Of a DNA stretch of 64,000 nt, positions 26,638 through 33,502 are shown piece after piece. The DNA comes from Thermoanaerobaculales bacterium. Its GTDB lineage: Bacteria > Acidobacteriota > Thermoanaerobaculia > Thermoanaerobaculales > Sulfomarinibacteraceae. A program made the position numbers and the translations under genes. The DNA is taken from NCBI GenBank assembly GCA_035358815.1, contig DAOPQC010000002.1, positions 117,650-181,649 on the forward strand. Direction: 5' to 3'. Each line of letters begins with the position of its first letter. Within the stretch, counting starts at the first letter, position 1. The notes under the pieces are model-generated. The model was given only the letters and a program-made list of their open reading frames with translations. It searched no databases and had not been told where the DNA came from.

Positions 26638-27369
26638 GTGAAGAACGTTGTGGTGTTCCTCGCCGTTCTGTGCGTCGTCGCGGTTCCTGGGATTGTCGGC
26701 GGCCAGGACACCCTTTCCGCCACCTCGGCCCGCCCGGGGGCGAACGCCGTCCCCAGCACCCCCCAGACGATAGGTCCCGGGGAGGCCGAGAACTTCTACA
26801 CCGACCGAGCTACCTTCCAGTCTGCCAACCCCGGCCTGGCGCTCGAGGATTTCGAGACGTCCCTCTACCCGCCGGGCAGCGGAGTTCTCACGTCGTGCCC
26901 CCAGCCCGCAAGCTCCGCCGGCTCGTCCGGCTGCTACAACCCGCACGAGCTGCTGCCCGGCTTCAGCATGACCTCGCCGGGCGCCGACCTTCCCGGTCAG
27001 GAGCTCGTGATCCTCGATGGCGCGGGCGGCTGGGGCACCCCGCCGGGCGTGATCCTCGGCTCCAACACCTTCACCGCCTCGACCCGCGTCGACTTCGACC
27101 CGCCGGTCGCCGCCGCGGGCTTCGACGTCGTCACCTTGGTCATCGGCAACCCGGTCAACATCACCATCTACGATGCAGCGGGCGACCCGATCAACGGCCA
27201 GACCGGCGTTCCGGGTGGTGGGCAGGGCTCGTTCTGGGGCGTCGACTCCGACACGCCGATAGCGGCCGTCGAGATCATCGACCCGACCTTGGCTGACGTC
27301 GAGCTGCTCGACGACATGGAGTTCGGCGACCCGATTCCGGTCGAGCTGCAGAGCTTCAACGTGGAGTGA
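26638..27369 (+). CDS. secreted protein with PVELQSFNVE end
   Basis: 243 residues from GTG with AGGGGGGAG about 10 nt upstream; signal peptide to about residue 22 (VVFLAVLCVVAVPGIVGGQ). The mature part (FYTDRATFQSANPGLALEDFET, RVDFDPPVAAAGFDVVTLV, VNITIYDAAGDPI, WGVDSDTPIAAVEI) has the character of a beta-sandwich surface protein of the type found in plant and marine bacterial exoproteins. It ends with PVELQSFNVE, matching the end of 22499-23080. Function unknown. Confidence 0.65.
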   Translation: MKNVVVFLAVLCVVAVPGIVGGQDTLSATSARPGANAVPSTPQTIGPGEAENFYTDRATFQSANPGLALEDFETSLYPPGSGVLTSCPQPASSAGSSGCYNPHELLPGFSMTSPGADLPGQELVILDGAGGWGTPPGVILGSNTFTASTRVDFDPPVAAAGFDVVTLVIGNPVNITIYDAAGDPINGQTGVPGGGQGSFWGVDSDTPIAAVEIIDPTLADVELLDDMEFGDPIPVELQSFNVE

Positions 27370-27424
27370 ACAACGAGCCCCGGCCCCCACGGCGCTGCGG
27401 CACGAACCAAACCTGGTCGATCGA

Positions 27425-27454
27425 CCGCCCGGCGCGCTGCGCCGGGCGGTTCTT
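27425..27454 (+). terminator. rho-independent terminator
   Basis: Perfect 11-bp stem: CCGCCCGGCGC (27425-27435) and its complement (27439-27449), 3-nt loop, then TTCTT. It lies 56 nt after the stop of the tagged gene at 26638-27369. Confidence 0.75.
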
Positions 27455-27768
27455 CGTCGGCCCGCCAGGGTCAGATCATGTCCCGGCAGCACCGCCCCCG
27501 AGATCCCAGATCCTGTGTGGGGAGGATCTGAGGGCTGGAGGCGCCGTCATCCAAGGGTTCTGATCTCGTCGCTGTGGCCGTGGCGGGGCGGTGGGTGCCA
27601 CGAGGTGCGTCGTTCTCGGAGACGGATACGGGCGCGGGCACGGAAGCGGATGCGGAAGCGGCTGGTTCGAGAGCCGCTCACTTGAGCCCCCTGCCCCTTG
27701 ACTTCCTGCGCAGTCCGGCCGAACGTTCTAGCTGCCGCCCCGGGCCCGGGGCCGCTCGAGGTGACGAC
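27455..27768. repeat. intergenic region with repeat-end remnants and a hexamer array
   Basis: Between the terminator and the glutamine-synthetase-like gene. 27499-27516 contains CGAGATCCCAGATCCTG, a remnant of the inverted-terminus element, and 27626-27664 is a run of CGGRNN hexamers (CGGATA, CGGGCG, CGGGCA, CGGAAG, CGGATG, CGGAAG). No gene is seen. Confidence 0.5.
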
Positions 27769-29307
27769 ATGACCGACCACGCCGCGCTCGCCAACCCGAT
27801 GACCCGCCTGCTCGACAAGGACCGCCGCGACTTCACCCGGGCAGACATGCTGCGGGTGGTGCGCGAGCAGGCGATCGAGCGCCTGACCTTCCACTACACG
27901 GGCGTCGACGGCAAGCTGCGCGAGCTCAAGCTGCCCTTCACCGACTACGACCAGGCCGAGCGGATCCTGGCCGCCGGCGAGCGGGTCGACGGCTCGTCCC
28001 TGTTCAAGGGACTGGTCGACGCCTCGTCCTCCGACCTCTACGTCGTGCCGAGCTACGCCACCGCCTTCCTGAGCCCGTTCGATCCGCAGAGCCTGGACTT
28101 CATCTGCCGGTTCCTCGATCGCGACGGCAACCTGGCGTCGTTCACCCCGGACAACGTGCTCGCGATCGCCCACCGGCGGTTCCACGACCGGACCGGCCTC
28201 GAGCTCCACGCCCTCGGCGAGCTGGAGTTCTTCCTGATCCGCGAGGGCGGCCCCGAGAACTACAGCGGCCAGCGCCAGATGGGCTACCACGCCTCGTCGC
28301 CCTTCTTCAAGGGCGGCGACGTCGTCAACGAGATGGTCCGCCACCTCACCCAGATCACCGGTTCGGTCAAGTACGCCCACGCCGAGGTCGGCTACATCGA
28401 CTCGGTGCGCTCCAACCTGTCGCTGCTGTCCGGCCGCCGCGCCGAGCAGCACGAGATCGAGCTGCTGACCCAGCCGATCGAGGAGATGGGCGACATCATG
28501 GCGCTCGCCCGCTGGATCGTCCGCAACGTGGCCCATCGCCACGGCATGCTCGCGACCTTCGCCCCCAAGATCGAGGAGGGCGTCGCCGGCAACGGCCTCC
28601 ACTTCCATCTCGAGCTGATCAAGGACGGGCACAACGTCATGACGACCGACGAGGGGGACCTGTCGGCCGAGGCGCTGCGCCTGATCGGCGGCCTGGTCCA
28701 GTACGCCGCGACCCTGTCGGCCTTCGGCAACACGGTGGCGTCCTCGTTCCTGAGGCTGGTCCCGAACCAGGAGGCGCCGACCCGGATCTGCTGGAGCCAC
28801 AACAACCGCTCGGCCCTGATCCGGGTTCCCCTCGGCTGGACGGGCAAGACCCACCTGGCGCAGGTCGTCAACCCGAACGAGCGCGAGGCGTACCACGACC
28901 AGCGCGGGCGCCAGACCGTGGAGATCCGGTCGCCCGACGGATCGGCCTCGTTCTACCTCCTGCTGGCCGGGATCACCACTGCCGCCGAGTACGGCCTGAC
29001 CGATCCGGACGCCGTCGAGCTCGCCGCCCGGACCCGCGCCGACGGCAACGTGTTCGCCGACCGCGAGCTGCTGGCGCGCCTCGAGCCGCTGCCGGCGAGC
29101 TGCGTCCAGTGCGCGCGCCTGCTCGGCGAGCGGCGGGCGATGTACGAGGAGTTCGGCGTCTTCCCGAGGACCATCATCGACCACCAGATCGCGCTGCTGA
29201 CCCGCGAGAACGACGAGCACCTCAACCGCGAGTTCGCCCAGCTCACCGCCGAGGAGCGCCTGGTCGCCACCCGCGAGCTGATGCACAAGGACATCCATCG
29301 CCACTGA
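27769..29307 (+). CDS. glutamine synthetase-fold enzyme (GlnA-like)
   Basis: 512 residues. Motifs of the GS catalytic barrel are recognisable though divergent: LGELEFFLIREGG (first metal Glu), ATFAPKIEEGVAGNGLHFHL (usual GSGMHxHxS), PNQEAPTRICWSHNNRSALIRV (PGYEAP...NRSA.IRIP) and QTVEIRSPDGSASFYLLLAG (R.PD.sANPYL, here SFYL). It ligates an amino group to a glutamate-type carboxylate using ATP; whether it is a true glutamine synthetase or a gamma-glutamyl-amine ligase is uncertain because several loops differ. The longer upstream open frame is repeat-derived; the ATG at 27769 is preferred. Confidence 0.8.
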   Translation: MTDHAALANPMTRLLDKDRRDFTRADMLRVVREQAIERLTFHYTGVDGKLRELKLPFTDYDQAERILAAGERVDGSSLFKGLVDASSSDLYVVPSYATAFLSPFDPQSLDFICRFLDRDGNLASFTPDNVLAIAHRRFHDRTGLELHALGELEFFLIREGGPENYSGQRQMGYHASSPFFKGGDVVNEMVRHLTQITGSVKYAHAEVGYIDSVRSNLSLLSGRRAEQHEIELLTQPIEEMGDIMALARWIVRNVAHRHGMLATFAPKIEEGVAGNGLHFHLELIKDGHNVMTTDEGDLSAEALRLIGGLVQYAATLSAFGNTVASSFLRLVPNQEAPTRICWSHNNRSALIRVPLGWTGKTHLAQVVNPNEREAYHDQRGRQTVEIRSPDGSASFYLLLAGITTAAEYGLTDPDAVELAARTRADGNVFADRELLARLEPLPASCVQCARLLGERRAMYEEFGVFPRTIIDHQIALLTRENDEHLNREFAQLTAEERLVATRELMHKDIHRH

Positions 29308-29612
29308 GGGGCTAGGGAATAGGATCTAGGGAATAGGGTCCGCCGCCCGTTCCCCTACCCGTTCCCCTACTCGTTCCCGTTCCCGTTCCCGTTCCCGAAA
29401 GCGCCCCCACCCGCTCGTGTCACGGCGCAGTCCGAAGGACGAAGCCGGATCCGCTTCCGCGCCCGAGCTCGGGTCCGTCCCCGTTCCCGTTCCCGTCCCC
29501 GTTCCCGACAGCGGGCGCGCAGGCGAGCAGCGCACCGAGACTGGCACGGGCACGGCGACGGGGACGGAAATGGGCAGGGAGACAGGCGCGAGCGGACTGC
29601 CGGCGAGCCCCT
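29308..29612. repeat. intergenic inverted-terminus element, copy B
   Basis: Starts immediately after the preceding stop codon with GGGGCTAGGGAATAGGATC, then a pyrimidine-strand hexamer array (29345-29397, mostly CCCGTT), a 45-bp core at 29410-29454 (starts CCCGCTCGTGTCACGGCG, ends GCCGGATCCGC), and more hexamers (29479-29513 and ~29535-29600). The core is 41/45 identical to 49354-49398. Confidence 0.7.
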
Positions 29613-29709
29613 AGGAGCCTGTAGGGCATAGGCCCCTGTGTGCGCTCCTGATGTGGATCGTGTTGTTGGCCTCTGCCCACAGGCTCCTCGGGATGCGCCG
29701 GGCGCATCC
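29613..29709. repeat. nested inverted repeats
   Basis: AGGAGCCTGTAGGGC (29613-29627) pairs with GCCCACAGGCTCCT (29675-29688). Directly after it, GGATGCGCC (29691-29699) and GGCGCATCC (29701-29709) form a tight palindrome. They may be remnants of a mobile-element end, since a transposase relic follows, or act as transcription terminators. Confidence 0.5.
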
Positions 29710-29762
29710 TGGGACAGTTAAGAGCCATCTCATAATTGACATCTTTGGTTGGGTTGTTGTCG

Positions 29763-29909
29763 CGTTATAACGAGGAAGCACGACGCTTCCGCCGCTTCTC
29801 GCTACGAGGCCTGCGAAAGGTCCGCGGTGAACAGACCCTCGTGTGCCTGTGCGGCAACCTCCTCAAGCTGGTGACTGCCTCCCTGCAGACCGAGCCTGAG
29901 CCCGCTTAG
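29763..29909 (+). pseudogene. relic of an IS1182-type transposase C-terminus
   Basis: Frame ending at TAG 29907-29909 reads YNEEARRFRRFSLRGLRKVRG followed by EQTLVCLCGNLLKL. This is the characteristic end of IS1182-family DDE transposases, where a conserved arginine-rich helix precedes a final helix with NLLKL. Upstream the frame is closed by TAA at 29733-29735 and no other part of the transposase is present, so only about 47 codons survive. The base composition upstream (AT-richer) also differs from the surroundings. Confidence 0.7.
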
Positions 29910-29985
29910 TGCACCGACCACCCACCACGGCCGCACCGAGTACACTCCGCTCGCCTACTCGACGCACCTCAACAGACCAACTACC

Positions 29986-30070
29986 AGAAGGAGTCCGTGC
30001 CGCAGTGGCCGTCCGACAACAACTCGCTCAATCACGCCCGCCGAAAAGGCCAATGCGGTACGAACTTCTA
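29986..30070. repeat. 86-nt hairpin repeat, copy 1
   Basis: Arms 29986-30012 and 30046-30070 are imperfect inverted repeats (AGTGGCCGT ... GGCCAATGCGG; GAGTCCGTGC ... GTACGAACTTC) around a loop of about 33 nt. The right arm ends TTCTAG and contains the TAG stop of the minus-strand gene 30068-31144. A second copy sits at 48675-48760 in the same relation to a gene end. Confidence 0.65.
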
Positions 30071-31144
30071 GGCCATCCCTCCACCGAACCGCCGCTTGAG
30101 GCGGTGGCGCAGCGCGGGCGAGGCCACGGCAGCGAGCAGCGCCTCCCGGTCCTGTTCGTCGAGCCGGCGCGTTGCGGCGAGAGTCGTGGCCGCCCACAGC
30201 CGCTCGGACAGTCGCGGCAGCACCTCGAGCAGCGCGATCGCGTCGGTCAATGATGCGGGCACGCCGGCCTCGAGCAGCCGCTGCAGGGCCCTGCGGCGAG
30301 CCCAGCCGGCCGGGAAACACGCGAGCACGGCCTGGAGCTCCTCGAGCCCGGCGGCTTCGAGCCGGCCGGCCGCCGCGGTCAGCAGCCGCAGCCGGCGCAG
30401 CAGCGAGCTCTCGGCGCCGAGCTGGCTCGCGAGCCCGGCGGCCGACGGGAGACCGGAAGCCGTGCCCACCGCAGCGTAGCCCGGCAGCAGCGCAGCGTCG
30501 CTTCGGGAAGGAAACGCCTCCGCGATGTCTCGCGCCCCCGACCACTCCGGCGGGGCCGGTCGCCGGCGCGCCGTGGCCGGCGCTGGGCGCACGACGGCGG
30601 GTTCGCCGACCTCCGGGCGCTCAGCGAGGGGCGCCTGCGCGGGCTCGCCGCCGGCTCCCGGGACGGCGGCCGTGGACGGCTCCAGCCGCAGCGTGGGCTC
30701 GGGGGCGGGCGCCGGCGGGGCCTCCTGCTCCGCCTCCGCCTCGCGTGCGGGCTCGCCGGACGGCTCGGGCTCGCGCGTGCCCGGCGCCTCGCCCTCGACG
30801 AGAATCTCCGAGACCGTGTCGAGGAGCTCGCCAGCGGCCGCGCCGCGCCGCTCCGGCCGGACCAGGCCGCGGACGCTGTCGAGCACGACCGCGGGATCGG
30901 ACTGCTCGGCACGGTGGAGCATGCTCAGCAGGTTGGACGGCGACATACCGCCGCGGTGGGCGAGCTGCTCGATCAGCTCCTCCGCGCCGTCGAAGCCGAG
31001 CTCCCGGGCCAGGCGCCTGCGATCGTCGGGGGACAGCTTCCTGACGCTGCGCCAGCCACGCGCCAGCAGCTTGAGGCGCTCGATGGGGCTGCCGCTGTTC
31101 CGGATCTGGTGGAGCAGCCACACCAGCTCTTCCGACGTGGCCAC
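30068..31144 (-). CDS. cytoplasmic protein of unknown function, downstream of flotillin
   Basis: 358 residues from a GTG start whose Shine-Dalgarno (AGGAGGG) overlaps the flotillin stop region, so it is co-transcribed with flotillin. Not recognised. An N-terminal helical domain (residues 1-110, SPIERLKLLARGWRSVRKLS, LARELGFDGAEELIEQLA) is joined by a Pro/Ala/Glu-rich linker (~115-190) to a C-terminal helical domain (RLRLLTAAAGRLEAAGLEEL, LWAATTLAATRRLDEQDREA). No membrane segment. The stop lies in the hairpin repeat. It may be a flotillin-associated factor. Confidence 0.6.
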   Translation of the reverse strand: MATSEELVWLLHQIRNSGSPIERLKLLARGWRSVRKLSPDDRRRLARELGFDGAEELIEQLAHRGGMSPSNLLSMLHRAEQSDPAVVLDSVRGLVRPERRGAAAGELLDTVSEILVEGEAPGTREPEPSGEPAREAEAEQEAPPAPAPEPTLRLEPSTAAVPGAGGEPAQAPLAERPEVGEPAVVRPAPATARRRPAPPEWSGARDIAEAFPSRSDAALLPGYAAVGTASGLPSAAGLASQLGAESSLLRRLRLLTAAAGRLEAAGLEELQAVLACFPAGWARRRALQRLLEAGVPASLTDAIALLEVLPRLSERLWAATTLAATRRLDEQDREALLAAVASPALRHRLKRRFGGGMA

Positions 31145-31153
31145 CGCGCCCTC

Positions 31154-32635
31154 CTAGTCGCTGCCCACATCCTTGACCGGCTCGGGCTTCGCGGCAAGGC
31201 CCCCGGCGACGGCCGCCGGCAGCTTCGAGATGTCCTGCAGGAAGCTCGACAAGTTGACCCCGGCGAGCTGCTGCATGATCGGGTTGAGCTGGGAGAGCAC
31301 CTGCACCACGTCCTCGGAGAGCTTGGCGGTGCCCGTGCCGCTGCCAGGACCGCCGCCCTGGCTGATGATCGTCGCCGATCCGGCGCGCGCGAGCGGCTCC
31401 GACACCGCGGCGGCGATCTCGGGCAGCACCTTGAGCGCCTCGATCGACAGGCCGGCCTCGTTGTAGAGCTTGAGCGCCTCGGCGAGCAGCCGCCGCGCCT
31501 CGGCCTCGGCCTCGCCCTTGGCGCGGATCGCATCGGCCTCGGCGAGCCCGATGCTGCGGCGCTTCACGGACTCCGCCTCGGCGTGGGCGAGCCCCTCGGC
31601 CTTGGTCGCCGCGGCCGCCTCCTCGCGCCGCTTGCGCTCGGCCGCCGCCTCCCGCTCAACCCGGTACTGCCCGGCGTCCGCCAGCCGCTCCGCCTCGTAC
31701 TTCTTGGCGTCGGCGTTCTCGCGCACCGTGGCGTTGAGCTCGAGCTTCTGGCGCTCGACCTCCTGCTCGGCGATCCGGATGTTCTGGACCTTGAGCTCCA
31801 TCTCGCCGGCCTTCACGGCCTGGGCGTTGGCGACGTCCACCTGCTGACGGATGTCGGCCTTCTTGAGGGAGAGCTTCCTCTCGGCATCGGCGATCTCGGT
31901 GTCGACCGAGAACTTCTTCTGCTCCTTGTTCTGGCGCGCGCCCTCCTCCTCGATCTTGGCGTCGCGATCGGCAACCGCGGTGGCGACCCGAGCGCCCTTC
32001 AGCGCCTCCTGGATCTTGGGCTGGCCGAGCGCGTTCAAGTAGCCCTCGTCGTCCTGGATCTCCTGGAACACGAACGACCGGAACTCGAAGCCCATGCCCT
32101 CGAGGTCCTTGTGGGCCTCGTCGCGCACGCTGTCCTGGAACCGCTTCTGGTCGCGGTACAGCTCCTCGACGGTCAGGGTGCCGATGATGCCCCGCAGGTG
32201 GCCGGCAACCGTCTCCTTGATGGTCGAGCGCACGTTTTCCGGCGACACCCCGAGGAAGCCCTCGGCCGCCCGCCGGATGTGCGGAATGTCGCCCGACACC
32301 TTGACCTGGGCGACCGCCTTGACGTTGATCGGGATGCCCTGGACGGTGTAGACGTGGCGGAGGTCGATCTCGAGGGTCATCATGCGCAGCGACAGGATCT
32401 CGGCCTGCTCCACCGCCGGCCACACGAAGGTGCCGCCGCCGCGCACGATCCGGAAGCCCTCGATCTCGCCGGTGTCACCGCGGACCTTCTTGCCGAGCAG
32501 CTTGCGCCGGCCGTAGACGATCAGCGCCTCGTCCGGGCCCACCTTCTTGTAGCGGGAGCGGACGAAGACCCAGAAGAAGAGCAAGGCCGCACCGAGAGCA
32601 GCGAGAGCGATCAGCACCGTCGTGGCCAGCTTCAT
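31154..32635 (-). CDS. flotillin-like SPFH-domain protein
   Basis: 493 residues, ATG with GGAGG upstream. One N-terminal membrane anchor (residues 5-25), an SPFH/band-7 domain (EALIVYGRRKLLGKKVRG to RSFVFQEIQDDEGYLNALG), then a long Glu/Ala/Lys coiled coil (~residues 215-400) with the EA repeats of flotillins, and a C-terminal hydrophobic, Gly-rich oligomerisation region. Flotillins organise membrane microdomains. A charged, cytoplasm-facing topology is expected. Followed after 9 nt by the unknown gene 30068-31144. Confidence 0.9.
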   Translation of the reverse strand: MKLATTVLIALAALGAALLFFWVFVRSRYKKVGPDEALIVYGRRKLLGKKVRGDTGEIEGFRIVRGGGTFVWPAVEQAEILSLRMMTLEIDLRHVYTVQGIPINVKAVAQVKVSGDIPHIRRAAEGFLGVSPENVRSTIKETVAGHLRGIIGTLTVEELYRDQKRFQDSVRDEAHKDLEGMGFEFRSFVFQEIQDDEGYLNALGQPKIQEALKGARVATAVADRDAKIEEEGARQNKEQKKFSVDTEIADAERKLSLKKADIRQQVDVANAQAVKAGEMELKVQNIRIAEQEVERQKLELNATVRENADAKKYEAERLADAGQYRVEREAAAERKRREEAAAATKAEGLAHAEAESVKRRSIGLAEADAIRAKGEAEAEARRLLAEALKLYNEAGLSIEALKVLPEIAAAVSEPLARAGSATIISQGGGPGSGTGTAKLSEDVVQVLSQLNPIMQQLAGVNLSSFLQDISKLPAAVAGGLAAKPEPVKDVGSD

Positions 32636-33100
32636 GGGGTGCCTCCTGTCGGTCGTGGCGCGCCGCGGGATCTGCTTCCCGCACAGGGTAGCCCCGCACC
32701 AGCCGGCGGTGCAAGCCAGACGTCAGGCGCTCGCACCACCTGCAGCCACATCGGCCACCCGCTTCCGCGCCCGCTTCCGTGCCCGTGCCCGTATCCGCGC
32801 CCGGGCCCGGCTACGCTGGCCATTCGTGCTCTTCGCACCCCTCCAGTTACCTCGGATCGACGGACTCAATCCAGCTCATTCCACCGCGGAGGCCGCGACG
32901 AGCGCAGAGGTCGTCGCAGAAGAAGTCTTCAAACCGGACTCTGCGTTCTCTGCGCCCTCCGCGGTTCAACCGACGAGATGCCGACTCGGGGCGCGTTCTT
33001 GGGCGCTGGAGCGGAAACGGGGACGGGGGCGGGAACGTGGCGGGGCCGGCCCCTATCCCCCACATCCCAGCTCCTATCACCCGGTCGGAGGGGGCCTGGT
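32636..33100. repeat. repeat-filled intergenic region with inverted repeat and hexamer arrays
   Basis: Hexamer array 32757-32818 (CCGCTTCCGCGC..., CCCGTG). An imperfect inverted repeat follows: 32883-32911 (ACCGCGGAGG ... CGCAGAG) against 32938-32966 (CTCTGCG ... CCTCCGCGGT), a motif type known to be dispersed in many bacterial genomes. A second hexamer array 33005-33050 leads to an element terminus (CCCCTATCCCCCACATCCCA, 33053-33072) 18-20 nt beyond the YraN stop. No gene is seen. Confidence 0.6.
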
Positions 33101-33502
33101 TCACGCCAGCAGGCGGCCGAGATCGGGAGAGAACGCGTCCACGATGTGCCGCGCCCGCCACCACGGGAAGCGCCCGGCGCGCTCGATCGTGACCAGGTCG
33201 AAGCGGCAGGGCCGGTCCCACAGGCCGTTTCGGCTGAGGTAGGCGGCGGCGGTGCGCGCCACCGCCCGCCGCTTGTCGCGATCGAAGGCCGCGGCCGCCC
33301 CGCCGTACAGCTCGCTCGAGCGGGACTTCACCTCCACGAACACGATCCGACCGCCGCGCTCCACGACCAGGTCCAACTCGCCGGACGGCCCCCGCCAGTT
33401 GCGGTGCCGCGGCCGGTAGCCCTTGAGCAGGAGCAGGATCAGCGCGGCGCGCTCGCCGCCGCGGCCGAGCTTCCCGCGATTGGCGCGACGGTCAACCGCC
33501 AC
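33101..33502 (-). CDS. YraN/UPF0102 endonuclease-fold protein
   Basis: 133 residues from GTG, overlapping the end of the pseudokinase gene by 11 bases. GRGGERAALILLLLKGYRPRHRN, then ELDLVVERGGRIVFVEVKSRS (the ExD...ExK nuclease-like core), and KRRAVARTAAAYLS match the UPF0102 family, whose members resemble Holliday-junction resolvases; activity is not established. It is the last gene of a six-gene minus-strand series beginning with the glycosyltransferase at 41955. Confidence 0.88.
   Translation of the reverse strand: MAVDRRANRGKLGRGGERAALILLLLKGYRPRHRNWRGPSGELDLVVERGGRIVFVEVKSRSSELYGGAAAAFDRDKRRAVARTAAAYLSRNGLWDRPCRFDLVTIERAGRFPWWRARHIVDAFSPDLGRLLA

Noticed and set aside
26475..26640. preQ1 riboswitch near queA
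   Set aside because: The gap is short, no preQ1-aptamer features are seen, and the putative transcript begins at the start codon.
29345..29397. Possible CRISPR array
   Set aside because: The repeats are 6-nt units in unbroken phase with no spacers; no cas genes nearby.
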